Assembly (NCBI RefSeq): GCF_013410875.1
Contig: NZ_JACCCU010000002.1
Span: 620,001-684,000, forward strand
Length of the DNA stretch: 64,000 nt
Direction: 5' to 3'
Source of the DNA: Tunturiibacter empetritectus
GTDB lineage: Bacteria; Acidobacteriota; Terriglobia; Terriglobales; Acidobacteriaceae
Shown: one piece after another, positions 41,342-50,184 of the stretch
Layout: the number at the start of each line of letters is the position of its first letter
Numbering within the stretch: position 1 is the first letter of the stretch
Program-made: the position numbers and the translations under genes
The notes under the pieces: generated by a model
The model's input: the letters and a program-made list of their open reading frames with translations, nothing else
The model's database searches: none
What the model was told of the DNA's origin: nothing

Positions 41342-41411
41342 GGGATAATAGATCCGCCTCTCAACATGGGCCCCCCGCCAACTTCTCTTCCAGCTCAGGA
41401 GTGTGCACAGA

Positions 41412-42161
41412 ATGTCCTCCATCAAACAACTCACCCGCCGCGAAGCCCTTCGCCTCGTCTCCTCTGCCCTCGCCGCAACTGCCACCTTGGAAGCCCTCGC
41501 GCAGACACCCTCTGGTACACCCATCGCAGACCAGACCATCAACGCCGGCGGCGTCGACATGCACATCACCGAAACCAGGCAGAACGGCCGCGACGTTGTC
41601 CACATTGTCGTCACCAAAGACGGCGCAAAGCTCTTCGAGACCAAAACAACCCTCATCAACACCTCTCCAACTGAGGCACTCACCTCTCAAACCCTGACCG
41701 ACGGGCACGGGTTCACCTACCACATCCAGGTCAACGCGAAACAGTCTCCCAATCAACCCAACCAGCCCCCACAGGTCACCTTCAGAGTGGTCATCGAGCA
41801 GCAGGCAGGCAACAAGCAGGAGTTCTCCGGCTCAATCGGCAGCTCCTCAAACCCCGACAACGCAAAGTATCCACCCCCACTCGACTCCGTCCTCCCCGGC
41901 AACGTCAAAGAGCAGCTTTCCCCACTCAATGGGCCGGTACAGGACAAAGTCCACGGCCTGGAGAAGACCACCGGCATCCACCCCGAGAAAGAGGACCATC
42001 CTCACGTCTGGGCCGAGCGCAACTGTCACGCCCTGTGCAACGGAATCTCCGGTCTCGCCGCTCTCATCATCTGCGGCGGAACCGCCGGAATCGGATGCGC
42101 CATCGCGACCGTCGGCTTTCTCATGACGGCATCGTATTGCGCCGACGCATGCCCCAAATAA
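41412..42161 (+). CDS. Tat-exported protein with six-cysteine C-terminal domain, function unknown
   Basis: 249 residues from ATG 41412, with AGGAG nine bases upstream. The N-terminus reads LTRREALRLVSSALAATATL, a twin-arginine-type signal with cleavage near ALAQ. The middle (about 40-190) is polar and Pro/Gln/Asn-rich. The last 45 residues contain six Cys as C-x3-C, then 11, 7 and 13 residues between the next ones, and C-x3-C again, around a Gly/Ile/Ala-rich hydrophobic stretch (LAALIICGGTAGIGCAIA). This mirrors Cys-rich hydrophobic peptide bacteriocins such as halocin C8, but similarity has not been tested. No maturase or immunity gene is obvious next to it. Confidence 0.7.
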   Translation: MSSIKQLTRREALRLVSSALAATATLEALAQTPSGTPIADQTINAGGVDMHITETRQNGRDVVHIVVTKDGAKLFETKTTLINTSPTEALTSQTLTDGHGFTYHIQVNAKQSPNQPNQPPQVTFRVVIEQQAGNKQEFSGSIGSSSNPDNAKYPPPLDSVLPGNVKEQLSPLNGPVQDKVHGLEKTTGIHPEKEDHPHVWAERNCHALCNGISGLAALIICGGTAGIGCAIATVGFLMTASYCADACPK

Positions 42162-42575
42162 CATCCTTCCAAAAAGAGAACCTGCAAAAAATAAATCCGG
42201 AAAACCTGGCGTATTTTTTCACCTCGAAAAAGTGACTGCCAAAACACCACGTTAGCCACGCAATCCACCACGTGTTCACCATCAAAAAACCACCACAAAA
42301 CACTCCCTTTTCCCGAAATCCCCTGAAAAACACCACAACTCCCCGCCAACAAAATCTCCATCTGAAACGTACAGCCCCCTACAGATGAGTTGTCAAAATA
42401 GTACGCATACTTCAGCGGCTCACCTCAGTAGCGAATTCGCACAAAGCAGTAATTCGCTTCTCTTACTGCACCATCAATTTGCGACCCGAATGCGACGAGC
42501 CCACAACCCCGCTTGAGACTCGGCCATCGAACAGGTATACGCGCGCAGCGAATGGCCCATCAAGGAGGGCGCACC
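42162..42575. other. AT-rich intergenic region
   Basis: 414 bases with many A and C runs, for example near 42280-42340. A segment at 42387 (GAGTTGTCAAAA) recurs with neighbours at 40881, upstream of the STAS gene. No gene is supported. Confidence 0.35.
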
Positions 42576-43124
42576 ATGCCCAGTAGTTCCGATCAAGGCA
42601 TCCAGAACACGCTCCTGCTACCGCCCGACGATCTAGCCCGCAGCCTGATCCTCGCCAGCGCCGACGACCAAAATCGGCCCCATATCGGATTAGTAGGAGA
42701 CACCTACACCGTCCTTCTCTCAGGCAAAGACACCGCAGGCCGCTTCTGCCTCATCGACATGCACATCCCACCCGGCGGCGGCCCCCCACCTCATCGCCAC
42801 GACTTCGAAGAGACCTTCATCCTCGTCGAAGGCGAGATGGAAGCCACCTTTCGCGGAGTGCAGTCCACCGTAAAAGCTGGCGAAACCATCCACATCCCCG
42901 CCAACGCACCCCACCAGTTTCACAATTCAAGCGATCAGCCCGTACGCCTCCTCTGTCTCTGCTCACCCGCCGGCCAGGAGGACTTCTTCGCCGAGATCGG
43001 CGTACCCGTCGCCACCCGCACCACCCCACCCCCAAAGCTGGACGCAGCAGCCCAGGCAGCCTTCAAAGCCAAAGTAGAAGCCCTCAACCCAAAGTACAAA
43101 ACCGAGATGCTCCAACGCTCCTGA
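42576..43124 (+). CDS. Cupin-domain protein
   Basis: 182 residues from the ATG at 42576, which has GGAGG upstream; an upstream frame without ribosome-binding site was dropped. The cupin 2 motif reads IPPGGGPPPHRHDFEETFILVEGEMEAT, giving the metal ligands His-His-Glu, and the second motif GETIHIPANAPHQFHN gives the last His. A small single-domain metal-binding beta-barrel, possibly a dioxygenase, isomerase or sugar-binding protein; no substrate can be proposed. Confidence 0.88.
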   Translation: MPSSSDQGIQNTLLLPPDDLARSLILASADDQNRPHIGLVGDTYTVLLSGKDTAGRFCLIDMHIPPGGGPPPHRHDFEETFILVEGEMEATFRGVQSTVKAGETIHIPANAPHQFHNSSDQPVRLLCLCSPAGQEDFFAEIGVPVATRTTPPPKLDAAAQAAFKAKVEALNPKYKTEMLQRS

Positions 43125-43230
43125 CGCACCGAGGAACAAGTCAGAAGATTCCAGAGCCCTTCGAGAGAAAGGCAAACCACCCAGAGCAACAAGCGCAAAT
43201 CTACACGCGCAGAGCAACGCCCTGAATCAG

Positions 43231-43965
43231 CTACTCAGCCTCGCTCCCGGTCTCAGTCCACTCCACCGACTGAGTCCACGGATACTCCCGCAGCTCGTCA
43301 ACGATCCCCTCCAGAACAGTCGCATCATGCGTTGGCGATTCAAGAACGACCTGGACCACCGAGTTTTCCGTACCTTCGACCTTCTCCGAGATCGTCTTCC
43401 GCAGTACCAGGGAACGCGCCGCAATCTCCCGCGTCAGTTGATACAGAGCCTCCGCTTGGAACTCTGTCTCGCAAAAAAGCCTCAGCCTGTAAAACGTGTG
43501 AGTCTCCAGGACCGACAGAGACCGCTGATCGATATACCGCGACAGTGGACGCAACACGGAGTTGATCGCTACCAGCAGCACCGCTACAAAGACCGCATCG
43601 AGCAGCTCCCCCGCACCGGCACATGCGCCCACAGCGGCCGAACACCACAGCGTGGCAGCGGTATTTAGTCCGCGCACATTGCCGCCGTCCTTCATAATCG
43701 CCCCTGCACCCAGAAAGCCCACGCCCGAGACCACGTAGGCAATCACTTGCGTCGTTCCCGGCGCTATCGTCAAACCCAGATCGACGAACGCCGCGGCGCC
43801 AAAGCACACCAGCGTATTCGTGCGCAGCCCAGCCGCCCGCTGCCGCCACTGTCGTTCCGCTCCAACGCAGGCGCCGAGCACCAGAGCCACCACCAGGCGT
43901 GGAAACGTCGGCTGTTGCAAAAGCGCCGTCGAATCGGTCCACCAATGCAGCCAGGGGTTCGCCAT
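43231..43965 (-). CDS. MgtC/SapB-family inner membrane protein
   Basis: 244 residues. The MgtC-type N-terminal domain has four or five membrane segments, with RLVVALVLGACVGAERQW, RTNTLVCFGAA and the hallmark SGVGFLGAGAIMKDG. The C-terminal cytosolic domain has an ACT-like pattern. AGGTAA precedes the start. MgtC proteins are linked to Mg2+ limitation and acid stress, with an ATP-synthase-inhibiting role known in Salmonella. It ends 106 bases from the convergent cupin gene. Confidence 0.9.
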   Translation of the reverse strand: MANPWLHWWTDSTALLQQPTFPRLVVALVLGACVGAERQWRQRAAGLRTNTLVCFGAAAFVDLGLTIAPGTTQVIAYVVSGVGFLGAGAIMKDGGNVRGLNTAATLWCSAAVGACAGAGELLDAVFVAVLLVAINSVLRPLSRYIDQRSLSVLETHTFYRLRLFCETEFQAEALYQLTREIAARSLVLRKTISEKVEGTENSVVQVVLESPTHDATVLEGIVDELREYPWTQSVEWTETGSEAE

Positions 43966-44304
43966 AAGTTACCTATCGCCCTTTCCCATATAGCTTTGCA
44001 CATTCCCCCCTCAAATCTCGACCCTTGTTCACACTTCGATTTTGACGAGCAACCTCTTCCCGGAGCGGCGATCACGAACTACCCTGGCACAAGAAGTTGA
44101 TCTTCCCCTTCAACGCCGATCCTGATAAGCTTCTCCGAACTCTACGGATCGAATCTAGGCGCAAAATACTAAAGACGAACAACTCGCCGGAACGGAATGT
44201 TCTCTGAAAGACTGTATTCCCGGATGTGAGCCGCAGGTATCGATCCGAACGCCACTCCAACACAGCTGCGCGGGCCCCTATCTCAACTCTCAGGAGAGTA
44301 TGAA
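43966..44304. other. Divergent intergenic region
   Basis: 339 bases between mgtC-like (minus) and GlsB/YeaQ-like (plus) genes. No gene, tRNA or clear promoter pair is visible. Confidence 0.35.
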
Positions 44305-44565
44305 ATGTTTATTATCTGGTGGATTATTGTTGGTCTCATCGCTGGCTTCCTTACCGGAAAGCTCATGAAAGGCAGCGGCTACGGCGCAATTGGCGATATC
44401 GTCATCGGCATCATCGGAGCCGTCGTAGGTGGCTTCATCATGCAGAAGCTCGGTTACGCAGGGTCCGGCGGCCTTATCTACACCGTCATCGTCGCCATCG
44501 TCGGAGCAGTCCTCCTTACCCTGCTCCTTCGCCTCGTCACTGGCAACCGAGCTCGAAACCTCTAA
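44305..44565 (+). CDS. GlsB/YeaQ/YmgE-family stress-response membrane protein
   Basis: 86 residues with AGGAG before the ATG. Three hydrophobic segments (IIWWIIVGLIAGFLTGKL, IGDIVIGIIGAVVGGFIM, LIYTVIVAIVGAVLLTLLL) with many Gly, as in the transglycosylase-associated protein family, and the family start MxxIWWIIVGLIAG. Such proteins are induced by general stress in many bacteria; the role is unclear. Likely monocistronic. Confidence 0.9.
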   Translation: MFIIWWIIVGLIAGFLTGKLMKGSGYGAIGDIVIGIIGAVVGGFIMQKLGYAGSGGLIYTVIVAIVGAVLLTLLLRLVTGNRARNL

Positions 44566-44607
44566 GTCGGCCGCCCAAGCGGATACCTCCGAGCGCTCCA
44601 ATCCGCG

Positions 44608-44656
44608 TGCCCATATCTCGATCTCGGTTTCGACTCCGTCTTCGAAGATATGGGCA
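44608..44656. repeat. Perfect 11-base inverted repeat with REP-like flank
   Basis: TGCCCATATCT (44608-44618) and AGATATGGGCA (44646-44656) are exact reverse complements, with a 27-base loop that pairs further (CTCGG / CCGTC). Behind it TGGGCATTCGTACGAAG matches 38921 onwards (TGGGCATTCGTGCGGAAG). Confidence 0.75.
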
Positions 44657-44750
44657 TTCGTACGAAGGCGCGCGAATCCTCGTATACCGCAAAGCTATCT
44701 CCCCTAAAGGTAGTATCGCTAAACCCCTCAGGGCAGACGAAGCTAGTACG

Positions 44751-45293
44751 ATGAGCGTCTCTAAAGGCATCCTCTTTGCAACCCTCCTCTCCCTCTCGGC
44801 AAACGTCCGCGCAGAGGACTGCCTGAACAACCTCCCTCCATCGATCCGCACAGCCGTCGAGCAAGACAGCTGGACCATCCTGCAACCCCAGGATCTCGCC
44901 GGCACCGACCCGCAACGATGGAAGGGCAACCACCCAGGCGAATGCCCCGGCGTCACCTCGGGAAACTTTTATCCGAAAGGAAAGACCTCCTACCTCATCG
45001 CTCTCATTCAGCGCGACCCCACCCAGGCAGGCGAGCAGACCAGCCAGCTCGAAAAACTCACCCTTGTCTACCTCAAAAAAGACCGCCCCATCACAGTACC
45101 GGTCATTCCTCCCACTCAGGTTCCAGCCCCAATGGTTGTCTGGAAGCTCCACCGCGGCAGCTACCAGGATCTCTACGGCGCCAAAAAAGTGACCATCTCA
45201 CGAGAGTCCTTCGTCTACGAAAAACTGGTAGGTCCCGCAAACCGGTTCTACTACGACGGAAGCCACCTCAAATCCCTTGTTCTTTCAAGGTAG
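44751..45293 (+). CDS. Exported protein of unknown function
   Basis: 180 residues from ATG 44751. The short signal peptide (GILFATLLSLSANVRA) is followed by EDC at the mature end. Later features: WKGNHPGECPG, a second Cys that may bridge the first, and YQDLYGAKK. No domain is recognised. Similar small exported proteins in soil bacteria are annotated as hypothetical. Upstream frames in register have no start with a ribosome-binding site. Confidence 0.65.
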   Translation: MSVSKGILFATLLSLSANVRAEDCLNNLPPSIRTAVEQDSWTILQPQDLAGTDPQRWKGNHPGECPGVTSGNFYPKGKTSYLIALIQRDPTQAGEQTSQLEKLTLVYLKKDRPITVPVIPPTQVPAPMVVWKLHRGSYQDLYGAKKVTISRESFVYEKLVGPANRFYYDGSHLKSLVLSR

Positions 45294-45336
45294 AAACTCA
45301 CTCCTCCTCGGTCTGCAAAGTGATACGCTCTTCCCA

Positions 45337-45513
45337 ATGAGTGGCCCCACCCTGCAAGACCGCATAGCCCACATTACGGAAGGCCTCGCCAAAGCCGAGC
45401 GTCTCTACGCCGCCGGTGAGCCTTATCCCGACCCAGAGGGCTCTTGGTCCCTCAAGATCTCGCAACTCAAGCAGCACCTCGCCGAAGTGCGCGAGATGAT
45501 CGCTAACGAATAG
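45337..45513 (+). CDS. Small helical protein of unknown function
   Basis: 58 residues from ATG 45337 (MSGPTLQDRIAHITEGLAKA). It is charged and helical, with no Cys and no signal peptide. An in-frame ATG 20 codons earlier overlaps the preceding gene and is less likely. It could be a real small cytoplasmic protein; function unknown. Confidence 0.5.
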   Translation: MSGPTLQDRIAHITEGLAKAERLYAAGEPYPDPEGSWSLKISQLKQHLAEVREMIANE

Positions 45514-45622
45514 CGTTCACCCTCGCGCAAGGGCAAGTCCGTCTCGGCTTCGCACCCACAAGGCGACGGCTGGCCAATGCAACAGTCGAACATTCACTCT
45601 TGGCCACTCGCAGCAGGGGAGA

Positions 45623-46204
45623 CTACTGCTTATAAACCAGCCGTGGCCCGCTGACCTGCTCTACTTTCAGGTCCACATCCACTTGAACGGGGTCGGCGAT
45701 CTTCACAAAAGGAATTCCACTCGTCATCCCATAGTCCTTGCGGTCAAAGGCCATCGACCCTTTGATACTGCCGGTCCCCGTGCCCTTGCCTGAAACCGTC
45801 AACTTCAAAGTCTCGGGCTTAGACACGCCTCGTATGGAAAAATTTCCCAAAACATCAAAAGATTCGGGGCCGGTCTGCACTACCTTCGTTGAGTGGAACG
45901 TGATCGACGGGGACTGTTCCACGTCGAAAAAATCCTTGCTCTTCAGCTTTTGGTCCTTCATCCCGCTTCCGGTGTTCACTGTGGCCGCCGCGATCTTGAT
46001 GTCCAGTACACCCGTCGTCACATCCGAAGAGTTGAACTTCAGAGAGGCATCCCACTTCTCGAATTTACCGACCAGAGAAACAGAGGCCTTCACGAAAAAC
46101 TTGATGCTGCTGTCCTTCGGAGTCGTTTTGAAGACAGGAGCTTGAGCGTTGCCTGGTGTCGGCAGCAAGACAATTGTCAAAAGACTGAGAAGGGCTAGTC
46201 GCAT
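45623..46204 (-). CDS. YceI-family periplasmic lipid-binding protein
   Basis: 193 residues with signal peptide (LALLSLLTIVLLPTPGNAQA). The YceI beta-barrel pattern is seen: SSIKFFVKASVSLVGKFEKW near the start, SPSITFHSTKVVQ, FDVLGNFSIRGVSKPETLKLTV, and DRKDYGM(T)SGIP near the end. Family members bind polyisoprenoids or other lipids and are often acid- or stress-induced. It ends the plus-to-minus convergent junction; the CRTAC1 gene upstream is 59 bases away on the same strand. Confidence 0.92.
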   Translation of the reverse strand: MRLALLSLLTIVLLPTPGNAQAPVFKTTPKDSSIKFFVKASVSLVGKFEKWDASLKFNSSDVTTGVLDIKIAAATVNTGSGMKDQKLKSKDFFDVEQSPSITFHSTKVVQTGPESFDVLGNFSIRGVSKPETLKLTVSGKGTGTGSIKGSMAFDRKDYGMTSGIPFVKIADPVQVDVDLKVEQVSGPRLVYKQ

Positions 46205-46262
46205 GATGCCTGAGTTTGAACTGTCTCCGCTCCGCTGTCAAACAAGAAGGAAAGCCTCGCGT

Positions 46263-48209
46263 CTAACCCTTCCGTTTTGCTGCCTTCAGTGGACCGGCTT
46301 TTAAGATCTTTCCACCTTCCTGAACAACATAAAGCTGGTTGACCTCAAGATTCTTGAGTTGATCCACCTGCCCGCTAAGCCATCGTATCTCCACCATATC
46401 CACCTTTTTGGCCTGGTCGAGCCCGAAGTGCATCCGCATATCGTTTTGTGAAAAATAGCTGCCTCCGCTCCTTAGCTCATCAAGCTGTCTGGAAGGCTTT
46501 GCCACATCAGGTGTTGTTGTAGCGGTCACAATCACTCTGGTGCCAATTCCGGAACGATTCGATTTCACTCCAACCAGTTTGATCTTGATCCAGTTACGAT
46601 TTAGCGTCGAATCGCAGCGCAGAAGCTGCGGTCCAGCGTTAATGCAGTTCACGACTATATCCAAGTCGCCGTCGTTATCGTAGTCGCCAAAGGCACAGCC
46701 GCGAGCAGGCACATCCTCCAATATCCCTGGACCACCTTTATTGGTGACGTCCTGAAAACGGCCATTGTGCAGGTTCCGATACAGATATTTGTGCTCCGCA
46801 TATTTAAGATCAGCCTTCGACTTATCCACCTCAGGATAAACATGCCCATTCGACATCAGAATATCGAGCCACCCATCGTTATCCATATCAAAGAAGCCAA
46901 CGCCCCATCCAAGCAGGCGCGTATTCTCGCCTAATCCGCTGGGATAAGTGTGGTCTTCAAATGTCGCGTCCCCCATGTTGGTGTAGAGCGAATCGGTATC
47001 GCCCGCGAAGTTTGTCTTCACGATGTCGAAGCTGCCGCTGTGGTTATAGTCTCCGATCGAAACACCCATCCCCGCCTGGGGTTTAGCTTCAGCCGACAAC
47101 GCGGCCCCGGCCTCGATCGCGATATCGCGAAAGGTTCCATCCTTCTGATTCAGATAGAGCGTGGCTGGCGCCGAATCATTTGCAACATAGATATCAGGCC
47201 AGCCATCATTGTCCAGATCCGATGCGGCCACACTAAGCCCATAGGTTCCTACCGCAGTCCACATCCCCGACTTCTCACTAACGTCACTAAAGGTTCCATC
47301 ACCGTTGTTGTGATACAGGATGTTCCTGCCGCCAGCCAGCCCCGGCGGACCGCACGCCACCAGTATCCCCTTATACGTACACGGTCCATCCTCGGGCAAA
47401 GGCGCGGTCTTCAGATCGAAGTCGACGTAGTTGGCGACAAACAGATCGAGATGCCCATCGCGGTCGTAATCCACAAACGTGCATCCTGTATTCCAACGCA
47501 CCTTTGGCCCAGGCTGCATCAGGCCCGCCTGCTGCGTCACATCGGTAAAGGTTCCATTCCCGTTATTCCGGTACAGCGCATTCTGACCATAATAAGTTAC
47601 AAATAAATCGTCGTTGCCATCGTTGTTATAGTCCCCCACGCAGCACGCTTGCCCCCAGCCGGTCTTGTGCTCCAGGCCGGAGCCGGCGGTGACATCCGTG
47701 AAGGTTCCATCCCGATTATTCTTGAAGAGATGGCATCGTGGCTCCTGTCCCGCAGGAAACCCCTCCAGGCGCCACCCATTGACAAGGAATAGGTCGAGCC
47801 ATCCGTCATTGTCGTAGTCATAAAAAGCCAACCCGCACCCCGTCGTCTCTAGTAGATACTTATTCTTTGCTTCCCCACCGTAGATCGTCTTGCTTGTCAG
47901 ACCAGCTTCTTTTGCCACATCGAAAAAACTTACCCCAAGCGGCATATCCTCTATCGGAGACCTCTCGCCAGGCGGAGGCGGAGCAGTCTTCGCATCATAG
48001 CTGCGCTCTTGCGGACCTATCCCTTTTGGCGGCGGCGGGGCCTGCTGTTGCAACGGCGAAGCCAGCGCCAGAATATCCGCAAATGGCAACACCAGTGCGG
48101 TTCGGCTAAGGGATCGGATAAATCTACGGCGATTCAAGTCAGTGAATCCTGTTCTCAAAGTGACCCTGGTTTCAGTGGGAATAACATGCAGCGAGTTGAT
48201 GTATGCCAA
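46263..48209 (-). CDS. CRTAC1-family protein: FG-GAP/VCBS repeats plus ASPIC/UnbV domain
   Basis: 648 residues. A Tat-like N-terminus is present (NRRRFIRSLSRTALVL). Residues 90-520 carry repeated calcium-binding beta-propeller units DYDNDGWLDLFLVNG, DRDGHLDLFVANY, DLDNDGWPDIYVAND and DMDNDGWLDILMSNG, as in integrin-alpha-like FG-GAP proteins. The C-terminal part (WIKIKLVGVKSNRSGIGTRV, then VEIRWLSGQVDQL) is the ASPIC/UnbV domain. Such proteins are exported and common near TonB receptors in Acidobacteriota and Planctomycetes; the role is unknown. Last gene of the minus-strand cluster starting at 56897. Confidence 0.93.
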   Translation of the reverse strand: MAYINSLHVIPTETRVTLRTGFTDLNRRRFIRSLSRTALVLPFADILALASPLQQQAPPPPKGIGPQERSYDAKTAPPPPGERSPIEDMPLGVSFFDVAKEAGLTSKTIYGGEAKNKYLLETTGCGLAFYDYDNDGWLDLFLVNGWRLEGFPAGQEPRCHLFKNNRDGTFTDVTAGSGLEHKTGWGQACCVGDYNNDGNDDLFVTYYGQNALYRNNGNGTFTDVTQQAGLMQPGPKVRWNTGCTFVDYDRDGHLDLFVANYVDFDLKTAPLPEDGPCTYKGILVACGPPGLAGGRNILYHNNGDGTFSDVSEKSGMWTAVGTYGLSVAASDLDNDGWPDIYVANDSAPATLYLNQKDGTFRDIAIEAGAALSAEAKPQAGMGVSIGDYNHSGSFDIVKTNFAGDTDSLYTNMGDATFEDHTYPSGLGENTRLLGWGVGFFDMDNDGWLDILMSNGHVYPEVDKSKADLKYAEHKYLYRNLHNGRFQDVTNKGGPGILEDVPARGCAFGDYDNDGDLDIVVNCINAGPQLLRCDSTLNRNWIKIKLVGVKSNRSGIGTRVIVTATTTPDVAKPSRQLDELRSGGSYFSQNDMRMHFGLDQAKKVDMVEIRWLSGQVDQLKNLEVNQLYVVQEGGKILKAGPLKAAKRKG

Positions 48210-48340
48210 CTGTAAGCGTTACGCCAGTAACAAGCCATCCATTCCCTGTCCGCCGAATTATAGCGAACGCTCCAACGCACTGTACACAAGCCCTTCAAGC
48301 AGCAATTGGGAATACTCTACGCCGGCTTACGACAGGCCAG

Positions 48341-50107
48341 CTAAGGCTTCACCGCCGCAGCCTTCTGACGTTCAGCCGCCGCCTCTGCGGTCTTACCCTT
48401 CCTGTCGAGAGCCGCCGCAAGACCAAGATGAGCCTCAGCGTAGTTCGCGTCATAGCTCAATGCATCTTGAAACTGTGTAACCGAGCCCTCCACGTCGTTG
48501 TTTTTCAACGCAGAGTTTCCAGCGTTGGTAGCAACCTCCGCGCGCTGACGATTCATGTTGCTCCGCATCAGCTCTGCTGCTTTTCTGCGCTCCGTTGCAG
48601 CCTCACCCGGCTGGTTTTGTTTGACGAGCACACCCGCGAGCGTCAAATGCGGATCGGGCTGCCCCGGAAGTTGCCGGATTGCCTCTCGCAGTGCCGACGT
48701 GGCTTCGGGTAGTTTATTCAACTTGTCGTAGACGCTTCCCAGCGTCGCCCATCCATCTCCGTTCTCAGGACGAAGTTTCAACGAGATATTCATCTCACGC
48801 GCTGCATCCTCATACCGCCCGGTCTGCATGTAGAGCACACCCAGAAGATAAGGAGCCTCGGCCGCCGACGGATCAAGCCTCTGCGCGGTCTCCAGCTCAG
48901 GAATAGCGCCCGCCGCATCGTCCTGCATCTTCAGCGCAAGACCCAGGTTGTAGTGCAGCTGAGGGGCGTCAGGAGCCAGCTTCAACGCCTGGTGCAGTTC
49001 CACCACCGCATCGCCAAACTGGCTCAACTGCACATAAGCGGCCGCAAGGTCTTGATGCGCCGTCCCACTCTCAGGTGCAATTGCAATCGAGCGCTCAAGA
49101 ATCGGCACCGCCTCTTTCGCCTGTTGCACCTGGCATAGCGCCATCCCAAGGTTCGTCATCGCCTCTGCGTTGTCCGGCTCTGCGGCGACTACATTCTTCA
49201 GCAGCACAATCGCATCCTGCGCTCTGTTCGACCGCTGTAACGCGAGAGCCAACTGATACGAAGCCGCAGTGGTGCCCGGCGCGAGTTCCAGAGCATGTTG
49301 GAACGCCAGAATCGCCTCTGTGTCCTTTCCATCTGCCGCCAGCGCCTTGCCATACTCAAACGCAATCATCGCATCCTGCGGAGCCAGTTGTGCTGCCTGC
49401 ATCAACTCAGAGATCCCATCCTTTTCATCTAGGGCCTGCATCGCCAGCCCAAGATGCAAATGCGCGACCGCAAGATTGGGATTACGTTCAACGGCTGTTA
49501 CAAACTCCTCTCGTGCGTGAGGCCAATCTTTTTGCCGCGCATACAACGAACCCAGCTCATCGTGAAGCTCAGCGTTCTGTGAGTCTGCGGCAAGCGCAGC
49601 TTTCATCTTTGTCACAGCAAGCCCAACCTGACGATTTGCCGCAAGCGCACGCGCATATCCGGCGAGGACGTAAGGCGGCAGCGTGCGCCTCTCGAGCCGC
49701 GCCTCTGCTTCGCATTTGGAAAATAATGGAATCGCCCTCGCCGGCAAACCGATCTGTTCATACGCCATCGCAAGATTCATCTGTGCAGTATTGTCTGTGC
49801 TCTTTATCGCCAGCGCTCTTTCAAGCTCATCAATGCCTTCCTTCACAAGCCCCCGGCTTACCAAAACTGCCCCGAGCGCACTGTGCCCCTGCTCGGCCTG
49901 CGGGGCGAGTCTAACTACCTGCTCAAAGTCAGCCTGTGCGGCGTTCAAATCTCTTTGAGCCAACGCAGCCTGACCTGCCCTGTACGCCGCATCCGCCTTC
50001 TTCAACGCAGCCGAAGGCTCTTGCGAAAGAGCGGCGTTCGACAGCGCCATCCATGCAATCAATATCGCCTTCACCGCAACAAACTCATTCTGAGGAAACC
50101 TACCCAT
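48341..50107 (-). CDS. TPR-repeat protein, exported
   Basis: 588 residues, ATG start. The N-terminus (VKAILIAWMALSNAALSQ) is a signal peptide. About 14 tetratricopeptide repeats fill the rest, with the usual A-x2-LG-x3-Y/A pattern (for example ALELAPGTTAASYQLALALQ). It should be a periplasmic scaffold that binds partner proteins. It lies 77 bases downstream of the cytochrome/TPR gene and 131 bases upstream of the CRTAC1 gene, so all three may form one unit. Confidence 0.9.
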   Translation of the reverse strand: MGRFPQNEFVAVKAILIAWMALSNAALSQEPSAALKKADAAYRAGQAALAQRDLNAAQADFEQVVRLAPQAEQGHSALGAVLVSRGLVKEGIDELERALAIKSTDNTAQMNLAMAYEQIGLPARAIPLFSKCEAEARLERRTLPPYVLAGYARALAANRQVGLAVTKMKAALAADSQNAELHDELGSLYARQKDWPHAREEFVTAVERNPNLAVAHLHLGLAMQALDEKDGISELMQAAQLAPQDAMIAFEYGKALAADGKDTEAILAFQHALELAPGTTAASYQLALALQRSNRAQDAIVLLKNVVAAEPDNAEAMTNLGMALCQVQQAKEAVPILERSIAIAPESGTAHQDLAAAYVQLSQFGDAVVELHQALKLAPDAPQLHYNLGLALKMQDDAAGAIPELETAQRLDPSAAEAPYLLGVLYMQTGRYEDAAREMNISLKLRPENGDGWATLGSVYDKLNKLPEATSALREAIRQLPGQPDPHLTLAGVLVKQNQPGEAATERRKAAELMRSNMNRQRAEVATNAGNSALKNNDVEGSVTQFQDALSYDANYAEAHLGLAAALDRKGKTAEAAAERQKAAAVKP

Positions 50108-50184
50108 ACGATCTATCTCTTCACATCTTCCTCAATGAAACGCCAAATCTCTTCCCCGCTTGCACTTATTGTCCTGCGCGCTCC

